Positions 1-6,745 of a DNA stretch of 12,437 nt are shown piece by piece. The stretch lies in NCBI GenBank assembly GCA_025454445.1, contig JALOOK010000060.1, positions 1-12,437 on the forward strand, written 5' to 3'. A model generated the notes under the pieces. That model worked only from the letters and a program-made list of their open reading frames with translations, searched no databases and was not told the origin of the DNA. Origin of the DNA: Oscillatoria sp. Prado101. Lineage in GTDB: Bacteria; Cyanobacteriota; Cyanobacteriia; Cyanobacteriales; Oscillatoriaceae. Numbering within the stretch: position 1 is the stretch's first letter; every line of letters starts with the position of its first letter. Position numbers and translations under genes: made by a program.

Positions 1-994
1 TTCCAAACGCCAGCCGGTTTCTGCATGGTGCAGGAATATAAGGATGCTCCTTCCCTGGCAAGTTCGCGCCGGTGGAATCCCCAAGAAATCAAGCAAATTG
101 CCATCTCTGTTCTGGAAATCCTCAAATATCTGCAAAGTCAGATGACTCCAGTGATTCACAGGGATTTGAAACCGGAAAATATCTTGGTGGATAAGCGGAT
201 GAATGTTTTCCTGGTGGATTTTGGCTTCGCTCGCACCGGCGGAGGAGAAGTCGCCGCCAGCAGCGTTGTCAAAGGCACTCTCGGATTTATGCCTCCAGAA
301 CAGATGTTCAACCGGCACCGAGCGCGCCGCATCGGATCTATACAGTCTAGGCGCTACGCTGATTTGCTTGCTGACGAACACACTTTCCACTGAAATTGGC
401 ACCCGGGTAGATGATGCGGGGCGGATTAATTTCAAGCAGCGGGTGCCGAAACTGAATCCGGGCTTTATTGAGTGGCTGCAAAAAATGGTGGAACCGAATG
501 TCAAACAGCGCTATGCTAACGCAGCTGAAGCTCTAGAGGTCCTGATTCCCCTTCAGGTGCTCCGCCCGGGTGGAACTTCTAAAGTGCCGGTGGTTGCTGC
601 GGGTTTGCTAGCGGTGGGTGTGGCTTTCTGCGTGCCGGTTGTAATGAAATTTAGCGCACCTGAAGCTGAACCGGATAAAGTAGGAGAAGTGACTGTTACC
701 GCAGAGCCAATACCAGCGCGTAATAGGGTCTCCTTTTCCGTCAAAATTCACCCGAATACCCAAAAAATTCAAGCCATCGGTACTTGCGTGCTATTCAATA
801 ATAGCGGAATCCTTGTAGCAAAAAGTCCATCCCCGCTTCAAGTAGGGGAAGACGGATTTTTGTCAGCTTCCTGTTACTACGATGACTTGCAAAAACTTGG
901 TTCCCCCGGAGAGTGGACGTTTAAATTTTATGTAGACGGCAAAAAAGCGGTGCCAGAAAACTTTACAGTGGAAAAGCCATATGAATATGACTAA
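1..994 (+). pseudogene. Serine/threonine protein kinase with one membrane span; 5' end outside window, frameshifted
   Basis: This is a cyanobacterial Hanks-type Ser/Thr kinase that phosphorylates proteins and is anchored in the plasma membrane. The window opens inside the kinase domain, with an open frame from base 1. The hinge reads MVQEYKD (25-45), the catalytic loop HRDLKPEN is at 157-180, and DFG is at 217-225. Next come an activation segment, GTLGFMPPEQ, and N-R at 310-315. The reading frame is then lost. The rest of the kinase C-lobe (SDLYSLGATLICLLT, then KQRYANAAEAL) continues one frame over, from about 317 to the stop at 992-994. After the kinase domain there is one hydrophobic span (about 584-643) and an exported C-terminal domain of roughly 110 residues. 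Read as it stands, translation would end soon after 350 (stop before 394), without the C-lobe, so the product should be inactive. The gene may be a true pseudogene or carry a sequencing error. Kinase identity is certain; the substrate is unknown. Confidence 0.88.
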
Positions 995-1008
995 CACTGT
1001 AAGTGTTA
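992..1008. repeat. Perfect 7-bp inverted repeat at the kinase stop codon
   Basis: TAACACT (992-998) and AGTGTTA (1002-1008) are perfect reverse complements around a 3-base loop, and the left arm contains the kinase stop codon. No T-run follows, so it is not a typical intrinsic terminator, although it could mark the transcript end. Confidence 0.45.
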
Positions 1009-1051
1009 ATCGCCCCCCGAGAAGCCTAACCCTCAGGGCAAAGGCATCTAA

Positions 1052-1094
1052 TGTTTAAGTTTCCATATATAGGGCTGTATGGGAAGCTCAAACA
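1052..1094. repeat. Imperfect 13-bp inverted repeat
   Basis: TGTTTAAGTTTCC (1052-1064) pairs with GGAAGCTCAAACA (1082-1094) with one mismatch and one G-T wobble around a 17-base loop. It lies about 60 bases after the kinase stop. It may act as a transcript-end or mRNA-stabilising hairpin. It has no T-run. Confidence 0.5.
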
Positions 1095-1129
1095 CTAAAC
1101 CTATCATATCATGAACGGTTGCGACGGCA

Positions 1130-1160
1130 TTGTAGAGAGACGCGATTCGGCGTTCTACAA
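1130..1160. repeat. Short palindromic intergenic repeat (TTGTAGA...TCTACAA)
   Basis: TTGTAGA (1130-1136) pairs with TCTACAA (1154-1160). An inner stem ACGC (1140-1143) and GCGT (1150-1153) is separated from it by a 3-base bulge on the left arm. The pattern matches a palindromic repeat family that I know as frequent between genes in filamentous cyanobacteria; the family link is from memory. Confidence 0.6.
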
Positions 1161-1177
1161 GAGTTTTGCAATAAGGA

Positions 1178-1338
1178 TGCCACCGGACTTGATATTATAT
1201 CATGTCCGCTTGCATCTGTTTTGTATACATAGCCTTGTAGGGGCGGGTTCAGCCGAGATATTTCTAGCACAGAGCAGAATATGAATAAACACGCCCCCCA
1301 CCCCCTCAGTACAACAACGGTGCCACCGGACTTGATAT
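1178..1338 (+). repeat. 18-base direct repeat, two copies (1178-1195 and 1321-1338)
   Basis: The motif TGCCACCGGACTTGATAT occurs identically at 1178-1195 and 1321-1338, start to start 143 bases, both on the + strand. Similarity fades after the core. Two copies with a long unlike spacer fit dispersed intergenic repeats rather than a CRISPR array. Confidence 0.7.
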
Positions 1339-1461
1339 CATCCCACGAATGTGCAACGCCAGATATACGCAACCGGCAAGGCTTAACCTAACTAAACAAA
1401 AGGATTATGTCGCAAACAAAGCTGCAAAAGTGCTGCTGTATAAGGACTTGCAGCCGCAGTC

Positions 1462-1497
1462 TTATATTAATTGCGTTTAATTAGTCTATTAATATAA
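1462..1497. repeat. AT-rich perfect 10-bp inverted repeat
   Basis: TTATATTAAT (1462-1471) and ATTAATATAA (1488-1497) are perfect reverse complements with a 16-base loop. The element sits about 110 bases past the end of the - strand hypothetical gene and nearly 500 bases past the kinase. It could be a weak bidirectional transcription stop or a protein-binding site; neither is shown. Confidence 0.5.
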
Positions 1498-1609
1498 AAT
1501 TCGGATAAGCAATTATCCTATTTCACAGCAAGCACCGGCACACCTGCACATTGAAGAGATGCCGGTGTTGCCCAACGAGACAAACGTCCACAACAGAGCC
1601 TCAAACAGA

Positions 1610-2320
1610 TTATTTATCCGGTTTTCGCGGCTGGCTCGCTCCGGACTGACCGGCAGGTTTGGACTCACCGGCAGGTTTGGACTCACCGGCAGCTCTGGGA
1701 TAGGGCGCATCCACAAAACCCAGCTCAAACAGCTGCTGGTAAGCCTTCTTCCCCAACTCCCGCGTAGGCTGCTGAGAGCGAATAATCTGAACCAGCAAAG
1801 GCACAGCCAGTTCCGGCTTATTTTGCGCCCGGTGCACCAGAGCCAGCTGGTAAGTCGCCTGATCGCGCATCTGCGCCGTATCGAGAGCCTTGCGGCGCAA
1901 GCTGTCAGCAATCCGGTTGTCAATCCCCGAAAAACTCCCACCCAATTCCTGATAAAAATTGGACAGCTGATTGAAAACCTGACGAGCCTCCAGAAGCTTC
2001 TTAGCCGCCCCATCATAGTCTTGAGCAGCAACCGCCTTGCCAGCTTCATCCATCAACCGCTGCCCCCCCTCCAGACTCAGAAGACTGCTGTCAAGCACCA
2101 AAGGAGGGGAATTGTTGGGATCTGCCGGTGCTGGCAGACTGGGATCTGCCGGTGCTGCAGGCGGTGCCACCGGCACCGGCACCGGCACCGGCACCGGCAC
2201 AGTTCCTGCAGGCTGCGCGGATACCTGCGCCCGGGCACTCATTGGTGGCAATAAAGTAACACTTGCCACCACCGGCAGCAGGGATGTCAAACAGAAGAGG
2301 CGAACAATTCCAGATGCCAT
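1610..2320 (-). CDS. Secreted hypothetical protein of cyanobacterial type
   Basis: This 236-residue protein has no assigned function. Residues 1-31 look like a signal peptide: R7, a hydrophobic stretch, then SARAQ as a likely cleavage region, so it should act in the periplasm or outside. A Pro/Val/Ala-rich linker (about 38-75) contains a run of Val-Pro pairs. The core (about 83-205) is helical and TPR-like in feel (DYDGAAKKLLEARQVFNQLS; QATYQLALVHRAQNKPELAV) without a clear repeat count. The C-terminal tail (about 209-236) is hydrophilic with a repeated PAGES/KPAGQ motif. The ATG at 2318-2320 follows AAGG with about 6 bases spacing, which supports this start. The protein resembles conserved hypothetical proteins seen in filamentous cyanobacteria (from memory). 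It is divergently oriented to the S8 protease. Confidence 0.85.
   Translation of the reverse strand: MASGIVRLFCLTSLLPVVASVTLLPPMSARAQVSAQPAGTVPVPVPVPVPVAPPAAPADPSLPAPADPNNSPPLVLDSSLLSLEGGQRLMDEAGKAVAAQDYDGAAKKLLEARQVFNQLSNFYQELGGSFSGIDNRIADSLRRKALDTAQMRDQATYQLALVHRAQNKPELAVPLLVQIIRSQQPTRELGKKAYQQLFELGFVDAPYPRAAGESKPAGESKPAGQSGASQPRKPDK
1643..1696 (-). repeat. 18-base tandem repeat, three units, coding
   Basis: Three consecutive 18-base units lie at 1643-1660, 1661-1678 and 1679-1696. The first two differ by one base and the third is diverged at its end. On the coding (-) strand they give the repeated peptide KPAGES/KPAGQS in the tail of the hypothetical protein. The second and third units carry CACCGGCA exactly. 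Confidence 0.85.
2117..2157. repeat. 17-base direct repeat within the hypothetical gene linker
   Basis: GGGATCTGCCGGTGCTG is present at 2117-2133 and again at 2141-2157. It encodes the repeated PADP-type linker of the secreted hypothetical protein and contains the TGCCGGTG octamer. Confidence 0.85.
2168..2200 (-). repeat. Hexanucleotide microsatellite (CACCGG) x5.5
   Basis: Five perfect CACCGG units (2168-2197) plus a partial sixth lie inside the hypothetical gene. On the coding strand they encode alternating Val-Pro. A change in unit number would lengthen or shorten the linker by two residues without breaking the frame. Confidence 0.95.
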
Positions 2321-2386
2321 GAATTACCTTTGCGTGCTTACAGAAACAAAAGAAATACGGGCGTTGCACAGCGCGTCAGATCAACC

Positions 2387-2530
2387 CCTCTCTCCATCTC
2401 CCCCCTCTCCCCTTGTGGGAGAGGGGGGTTGGGGGGGTGAGGGGTTCCTGGGTGGGGGGGGTGAGGAGTTACCTCTCTCCATCTCCCCCCTCTCCCCTTG
2501 TGGGAGAGGGAAGTTGGGGGGGGTGAGGGG
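2387..2530. repeat. Two copies of a ~60-base hairpin repeat
   Basis: A 39-base segment at 2387-2425 recurs identically at 2472-2510, and each copy continues into a similar GTTGGGGG/TGAGGGG tail (to 2444 and 2530). Inside each copy CCCTCTCCC pairs with GGGAGAGGG around a loop of about 5 bases (in copy 1, 2402-2411 with 2417-2426). The element belongs to a type of GC-rich palindromic repeat commonly found between genes in filamentous cyanobacteria. Confidence 0.85.
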
Positions 2531-2794
2531 TGAGGAATTACCCGGATGCAGGCATTGAGTCTGAATCATCCTGGTGCAACGCTGCGATACAAACAGAGGG
2601 TAGCTTAACATTGCTTTAACCCAACCGCGTTAGAAGCAGACACCCAACCAAAGTTAGCTGAAGCAAAAACCGGCACCCCGAAGTGTTAAACCAGGCAGAC
2701 CTCGACAGCAGCCAGCCGGACACGGGCGCGGGCACCTAACAGAAAAAAATCATCCGCAAGCAGAAGACAACTGTCCACAGGCAATACCCATCTT

Positions 2795-2844
2795 TGCCCA
2801 ATGCCCAATGCCCCATGCCCAATGCGAGCGTGCCCAATCGCCCA
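2795..2844 (+). repeat. Heptamer repeat TGCCCAA (STRR-like)
   Basis: Units TGCCCAA, TGCCCAA, TGCCCCA and TGCCCAA run from 2795 to 2822, followed by a degenerate unit, another TGCCCAA at 2831-2837 and a related unit. The form agrees with the short tandemly repeated repetitive (STRR) sequences described in heterocystous cyanobacteria. It ends about 35 bases before the protease start codon. Confidence 0.8.
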
Positions 2845-2879
2845 GTCTGTCATAAACAGTACCAGAGAATATCGCTTCC

Positions 2880-4997
2880 ATGATCGATCCTCTCAATCCG
2901 CTTAATGCTCCCGACACCCTGCCCAATACAGGTGCCGGCGTTCCCGAAGAGAGTGCCGGATTCATCTTGCAGCGAGGCGGTGAAGAACTCGCCCTAGAAA
3001 AAGTCTGCGATCGCTTCACCGTGCGCCCCACCGGCACCCCATCCCCAGATAACTGGACAGCCCGGGTTCCAGTCAAGTTTAGCCGCAGCGCCGGCAGAAC
3101 CAAACTCGAAGAATACACCGTCGAACCCGCCCACTTAGAACAAGCCATGCAAGCCGCGCGGGAATCCCAAGCCGTCGCCTTTGTCAGCCACGTATACCAA
3201 CTCAAGAACAACCCCCGAACCCTAATCTACCTCACAGACGAAATCACAGTGCAATTTGGCGAGCTGGTGGAGCCAGCAACAAGAAAAGCCATCGCAGCAT
3301 CCCTCGGATGCCGTGAGCTGCAACCCGTAGAAGGCATACCCAACACCTTCATCTACCAAGTAACCGAGCTATCCCGAGAAAATCCCGTCAAAATAGCCAA
3401 CCGGCTGACAGGGCGAAAAGAAGTCCTCACAGCCGAACCCAACATCGTCACCCTTTCCGCCCCCCACTACCGCCCCAAAGACACCCTCTATCCCAAACAG
3501 TGGTATCTGTACAGCACAGGTGGGCCAGAAATAGCAGCCGGCTGCCACATAGACATAGAAAAAGCGTGGGACATCACCCGTGGCGTGCGTTCCGTCGTCG
3601 TCGCAGTAGCCGACGATTCCGTTGACCTCAACCACCCAGACTTTCAAGGCTCAGGTAAAATTGTAGCCCCAAAAGACTTCAAAGAAAAAGACCTTTTGCC
3701 CCTCCCCGGTGCGGAAGAAGACAACCACGGCACCGCTTGCGCCGGCGTTGCCGTTGCCGAAGAAACCGGCACCGGCATCGTCGGAGTCGCCCCCGGTTGC
3801 GCCCTAATGCCAATCCGCACCACCGGCTATCTTGATGACAGCGCCATTGAAGAAATCTTTAACTGGGCCACAGACAGAGGAGCTTCCGTAATTTCCTGCA
3901 GCTGGGGACCTTCTGCAGTCTACTTTCCCCTCTCCTTGAGGCAAAAAGCCGCCCTGCACCGCGCCGCCACCTTTGGGCGCAACGGCAAAGGCTGCGTTAT
4001 CGTCTTCGCTGCCGGTAACGCCAACCGCCCCACCACCGGCACCATCGACGAACAGGGATGGCCCAAAGCCGTCCTGCACGGCCCCACCAAATGGCTGGGC
4101 GGTTTTACCGTTCATCCAGACGTAATCACCGTTTCTGCCTGCACCAGTTTAAACAAAAAAGCCGCCTACAGCAACTGGGGGCCTACCGTATCAGTTTGCG
4201 CCCCCAGCAACAACGCCCCGCCGGGGATGTGGCTGCAAGAAACAGGGTATATCAGCACCGCGCCCGAAATCCGAAACGCCTTGGCAGGTAAAGGGATTTT
4301 CACCGCTGATCGCTTAGGCGCTGCCGGCTACGATCCAGGCGATTACACCGGCTACTTTGGCGGAACCTCCAGCGCCACCCCCGTAGTTGCCGGTGTGGCG
4401 GCGCTCATCCTCTCCGCCAATCCCGACTTAACCGCCCTGGAAGTCAAGCAAATCCTCCAGAATACTGCTGATAAAATTATCGATACCGATCCCGACCCCC
4501 AGCTGGGTAAAAGCCTGGGCACCTACGACGAAAACGGACACTCGCAGTGGTTTGGCTACGGCAAAGTCAATGCCTTTAAAGCCGTGCGAGCCGCGCAAAA
4601 GCAGCTGGCAGCATTACAAGTTTCCAGACAAATTCAGGGGCAAAATAACCAGAGCGCAGCGATTCCTGATTTCCCTGGCGAGGGATGCCGCAGCGACATC
4701 CGGGTCAGCGATTTTGGCAATGTGCGAGATATCCGAGTCAGTCTTGATATCGAACACAGTTTTCTGGGCGATGTCGAGGTGTATTTAATCTCCCCCTCCG
4801 GCACGAAGGTACTGTTGCAAAACCGCACATTGGGGAGTTTCACCAAATTGCAGATGTCTTATTCCGTGCAAACCTTGCCGGTGCTGAGGTTGTTGCTCAA
4901 CCAGCCGGCGAAGGGGCTGTGGCAGTTGCTTGTAACTGACTGCGCCTTTGGAGACACCGGCACCCTGAAAAGCTGGGAATTGACCTTGGGTGTCTAG
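2880..4997 (+). CDS. prcA: S8 (subtilisin-family) serine protease with C-terminal P domain, PrcA-like
   Basis: A 705-residue endopeptidase of the subtilisin clan in proprotein-convertase-like arrangement. The likely catalytic residues are Asp245 (VAVADDSVDLNHPDF), His283 (DNHGTA), oxyanion Asn380 (FAAGN) and Ser497 (GGTSSATP), all intact. Residues 1-200 look like a pro-region, 225-570 the peptidase domain, and about 600-705 the P/Homo B domain (DIRVSLDIEHSFLGDVEVYLISPSGT ... WELTLGV, seen here in parts). There is no evident signal peptide, so it may be intracellular or released by an unusual route. The architecture matches the calcium-dependent protease PrcA of Anabaena; assigning the symbol is by family resemblance, not proven orthology. 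The ATG at 2880 has no strong ribosome-binding site; the next in-frame Met is residue 90, which would remove much of the pro-region. The gene stands alone and converges on plsC. Confidence 0.93.
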   Translation: MIDPLNPLNAPDTLPNTGAGVPEESAGFILQRGGEELALEKVCDRFTVRPTGTPSPDNWTARVPVKFSRSAGRTKLEEYTVEPAHLEQAMQAARESQAVAFVSHVYQLKNNPRTLIYLTDEITVQFGELVEPATRKAIAASLGCRELQPVEGIPNTFIYQVTELSRENPVKIANRLTGRKEVLTAEPNIVTLSAPHYRPKDTLYPKQWYLYSTGGPEIAAGCHIDIEKAWDITRGVRSVVVAVADDSVDLNHPDFQGSGKIVAPKDFKEKDLLPLPGAEEDNHGTACAGVAVAEETGTGIVGVAPGCALMPIRTTGYLDDSAIEEIFNWATDRGASVISCSWGPSAVYFPLSLRQKAALHRAATFGRNGKGCVIVFAAGNANRPTTGTIDEQGWPKAVLHGPTKWLGGFTVHPDVITVSACTSLNKKAAYSNWGPTVSVCAPSNNAPPGMWLQETGYISTAPEIRNALAGKGIFTADRLGAAGYDPGDYTGYFGGTSSATPVVAGVAALILSANPDLTALEVKQILQNTADKIIDTDPDPQLGKSLGTYDENGHSQWFGYGKVNAFKAVRAAQKQLAALQVSRQIQGQNNQSAAIPDFPGEGCRSDIRVSDFGNVRDIRVSLDIEHSFLGDVEVYLISPSGTKVLLQNRTLGSFTKLQMSYSVQTLPVLRLLLNQPAKGLWQLLVTDCAFGDTGTLKSWELTLGV

Positions 4998-5050
4998 CCC
5001 TCCTAAGCTGCTGCGCAACCCTTCCACGCCCAGCTAAATAGGGAAAATAT

Positions 5051-5083
5051 AAACGCAGATAATATCAACTATTATCCGCGTTT
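5051..5083. terminator. Putative bidirectional hairpin between convergent protease and plsC genes
   Basis: AAACGCAGATAATA (5051-5064) pairs with TATTATCCGCGTTT (5070-5083) with one mismatch and a 5-base loop. It is followed by GTTTATCTGC repeats up to about 5100. It lies 53 bases after the protease stop and 42 bases from the plsC stop, a good place for a shared transcription end, but no long T-run is present. The sequence also resembles a widespread GCAGATAAAC-type intergenic repeat. Confidence 0.5.
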
Positions 5084-5125
5084 ATCTGCGTTTATCTGCG
5101 GTGGCAATTCCAAGCTTTTTAATGT

Positions 5126-5896
5126 TCACGTCCGCGACATTTCGTGAGCGGCATCCAAATTTTTCAAAGCCGCTTCCAAATCATCATTCAGCTTTATAGC
5201 GCTCTGTTTTGTCGATTCATGGCCACAGTAATCAGCCACATTAATAGCTTCGCCAATGTGAATACTGGCACCGCAGCCCCAAGTAGGAATTAGGTTGCCA
5301 TAACGGATGCTCACCGGCACAATTTTTGCGCCCAAACCTGGCTGGCTGGATTCCGCTTGCATGGCAATGCGAGCTAATCCCGGTTTGAGCCGGTGAAGTT
5401 GACCGTCGCGAAAAATGCCGCCTTCCGGAAAAATCACCAGCATCTGCTCATTAAGCAGCAATTCGACGCCGTGACGCAGACTGGAAATCCCCGGCTGTTT
5501 AATATTAACCGGAAACCCGCCAAGTCTGCGAATGAACCATCCTTGCAGTCCCTTGACTTCATCTGCTGTTACCATAAATCGCAGGTGACGACCGGTAACG
5601 TGCCGTCCTGTAGCGTAGGGCACGATTAGCGCATCCCAGCGAGAGCGGTGGCTGGGAGCCAGAATCACTGGGCCATCTTTGGGGAGATTTTCCTGCCCAG
5701 TCACCTCAATGCGGCCAAAATAGAAGGGCAGAACAACAAAACGACCCAAAGGATAGAACAAGGACATCAACCAAGGGGAAACACGAGAAGCAACTGGCTG
5801 TGCCTTGGGGGATGTTGTGGTGTCCAGAGAATGTTCCTCGGAATTGAGCTGCATGATGGCCATATCGGGGCGACTGTGGCTAGGAGAGACAAGCAT
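5126..5896 (-). CDS. plsC: 1-acyl-sn-glycerol-3-phosphate acyltransferase family protein (PlsC-like)
   Basis: The protein should transfer a fatty acyl group to lysophosphatidic acid, giving phosphatidic acid for membrane lipid synthesis at the plasma membrane. It has 256 residues. Motif I is HRSRWD (His83, Asp88; the usual preceding Asn is Ser82), and motif III is FPEGG (156-160). A KPG segment (171-173) and VPV (193-195) fit the later conserved blocks. A hydrophobic stretch at about 41-60 (MSLFYPLGRFVVLPFYF) probably binds the membrane. The first ATG lies at 5896-5894; Met12 and Met15 are alternatives and none has a clear ribosome-binding site, so the N-terminal 15 residues are uncertain. 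It lies 100 bases downstream of tadA on the same strand and may be co-transcribed. Exact acyl acceptor is inferred from the family. Confidence 0.88.
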   Translation of the reverse strand: MLVSPSHSRPDMAIMQLNSEEHSLDTTTSPKAQPVASRVSPWLMSLFYPLGRFVVLPFYFGRIEVTGQENLPKDGPVILAPSHRSRWDALIVPYATGRHVTGRHLRFMVTADEVKGLQGWFIRRLGGFPVNIKQPGISSLRHGVELLLNEQMLVIFPEGGIFRDGQLHRLKPGLARIAMQAESSQPGLGAKIVPVSIRYGNLIPTWGCGASIHIGEAINVADYCGHESTKQSAIKLNDDLEAALKNLDAAHEMSRT

Positions 5897-5898
5897 CT

Positions 5899-5970
5899 TT
5901 AAACAATGATTAACTCTACCGTAAGGTGGTTTGCCTGCTCTGCCTTCTCGGATAAGGACAGTTTCTGCAT
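5899..5970 (-). CDS. Possible 23-residue leader ORF upstream of plsC
   Basis: An ATG at 5970-5968 opens a 23-codon frame whose TAA stop (5901-5899) ends two bases before the plsC ATG. It is preceded by AGGGA at 7-base spacing. The peptide begins MQKLSLSEKAEQ and ends in a hydrophobic VELIIV. Close stop/start spacing would allow translational coupling to plsC. I recognise no family, and it could be chance. Confidence 0.25.
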   Translation of the reverse strand: MQKLSLSEKAEQANHLTVELIIV

Positions 5971-5996
5971 TGTCCTGTCCCTGTCAGCGCCGCTTG

Positions 5997-6545
5997 CTAG
6001 CGCCGGCGGGCAAACCAAGCTTGCAACTGCTGCCGGCAGGCAGATTCTAGGATACCGCCGAGTACCGGCAGCCGGTGATTGGAGCAAGCGCTGTCGGGAA
6101 TATTGGCCACAGTGCGAATCGCGCCGGTTTTTGGGTCATCGGCTCCATAGACCAGAAGCCCCAGCCTCGCCTGGACAATAGCACCGGCACACATCGGGCA
6201 AGGTTCCAGGGTGACGTAGAGGGTGCACTGGTTGAGGTGCCAGTCCCCCAGGACAGTGCCGGCTGCCCTGATGGCCACGATTTCCGCGTGGGCTGCCGGA
6301 TCGCAGTCGCGCTCTTTGCGATTTTCCCCAACAGCTATCAAGTAGCCGGTGCTGTCAACAATCGCCGCACCCACCGGCACTTCACCGGCATCCCCGGCAG
6401 CTTGTGCCAGTTCCAGGGCGTGGCTCATCCAGTGCCGGTGGGCTTCAAGATTGTGGATTGGGGTATGGGGCATGGGGCATTGGGTATGGGGTATGGGGCA
6501 TTGGGCATTGAGGCAGCCAACTGTCCGGGCTATAGCAGTATTCAC
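5997..6545 (-). CDS. tadA: tRNA-specific adenosine deaminase TadA
   Basis: TadA converts adenosine to inosine at the wobble position (A34) of tRNA-Arg(ACG), a zinc-dependent cytosolic reaction. The zinc/catalytic motifs are intact: HAE (His86-Glu88 in the longest reading) and PCPMC (115-119), followed by VYGADDPKTGA and NHRLPVLGGILE as usual. The longest frame begins at a GTG (6545-6543). Residues 10-30 of that reading are made of heptamer repeat sequence and look unlike TadA; conserved TadA sequence starts at about residue 34 (EAHRHWMSHALELA). The real start is probably ATG at 6473-6471 (Met25, inside the repeat) or ATG at 6428-6426 (Met40). None has a strong ribosome-binding site. It is followed on the same strand by plsC. 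Confidence 0.93.
   Translation of the reverse strand: MNTAIARTVGCLNAQCPIPHTQCPMPHTPIHNLEAHRHWMSHALELAQAAGDAGEVPVGAAIVDSTGYLIAVGENRKERDCDPAAHAEIVAIRAAGTVLGDWHLNQCTLYVTLEPCPMCAGAIVQARLGLLVYGADDPKTGAIRTVANIPDSACSNHRLPVLGGILESACRQQLQAWFARRR
6457..6510 (-). repeat. Heptamer repeat block over the tadA 5' end
   Basis: On the - strand units of the type TGCCCCA, TACCCCA and TGCCCAA follow each other from about 6510 to 6457. They resemble the block at 2795-2844. The block lies in frame with tadA and encodes a Cys-Pro-Met-Pro-His-Thr type run. Confidence 0.85.
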
Positions 6546-6560
6546 TTAGGTTAAAACAAT

Positions 6561-6583
6561 AGGACAGGCGTCTCGCCTGTCCT
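6561..6583. repeat. Perfect 10-bp palindrome with 3-base loop
   Basis: AGGACAGGCG (6561-6570) and CGCCTGTCCT (6574-6583) are perfect reverse complements around TCT. This GGACAGGCG palindrome is of a kind I recall as common between cyanobacterial genes. It lies just upstream of the longest tadA reading frame. Confidence 0.8.
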
Positions 6584-6652
6584 ACGCCTTTTATCCCTAG
6601 GAGACTGATGTCCGTTCCCAATCTGACCACTGCTCTAGTTTTTGCCCCCATT

Positions 6653-6745
6653 GGCACACATTTCTGGTTTCCGGTAGAAAGCATATATACAAAACCCGTC
6701 TCAAGCCGTGTTTTGTAAATTTTATTTATTCGGATTTCCTTAAAT
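6653..6745. repeat. Nested-hairpin element, copy A
   Basis: This copy shares about 90 bases with 6879-6967, including an identical 21-base core (6676-6696). The inner stem is TACAAAAC (6688-6695) with GTTTTGTA (6710-6717) and a 14-base loop. The outer stem is reduced to TCCG (6670-6673) with CGGA (6731-6734), so this copy looks decayed. Confidence 0.75.

Larger units (their letters stand above)
995..1609. other. Repeat-rich gap between convergent genes
   Basis: This 615-base stretch lies between the ends of the kinase (+) and the hypothetical gene (-). I find no convincing gene here. It holds several inverted repeats (1052-1094, 1130-1160, 1462-1497) and an 18-base direct repeat. The GGGGCGGGTT motif at about 1240-1249 resembles common cyanobacterial intergenic repeats. 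An 87-codon open frame at 1109-1372 (-) runs through these repeats and is not believed. Confidence 0.7.
2321..2879. other. Divergent intergenic region, repeat-rich
   Basis: This 559-base gap separates the start codons of the hypothetical gene (-) and the S8 protease (+), so both promoters should lie here. It carries two C/G-rich hairpin repeats (2387-2530) and a heptamer block (2795-2844). The stretch 2540-2790 holds nothing I can name. I could not pick convincing -35/-10 boxes. Confidence 0.65.

Noticed and set aside
301..350. Programmed ribosomal frameshift in the kinase
   Set aside because: No slippery run or stimulating stop/SD arrangement is visible, and bacterial kinases of this family are not known to use one.
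1109..1372. 87-codon open frame on the - strand
   Set aside because: It runs through palindromic and direct repeats, has no recognisable domain, and lies in a gap between convergent genes.
1513..2049. 178-codon open frame on the - strand overlapping the hypothetical gene
   Set aside because: Composition is Arg/Trp/Cys/Leu-rich as expected of a shadow frame; the overlapping frame has a signal peptide, a ribosome-binding site and a plausible helical core.
2387..2530. CRISPR array suggested by two identical repeats
   Set aside because: Only two copies, hairpin with G-runs, spacer partly similar to the repeat, and no cas genes nearby.
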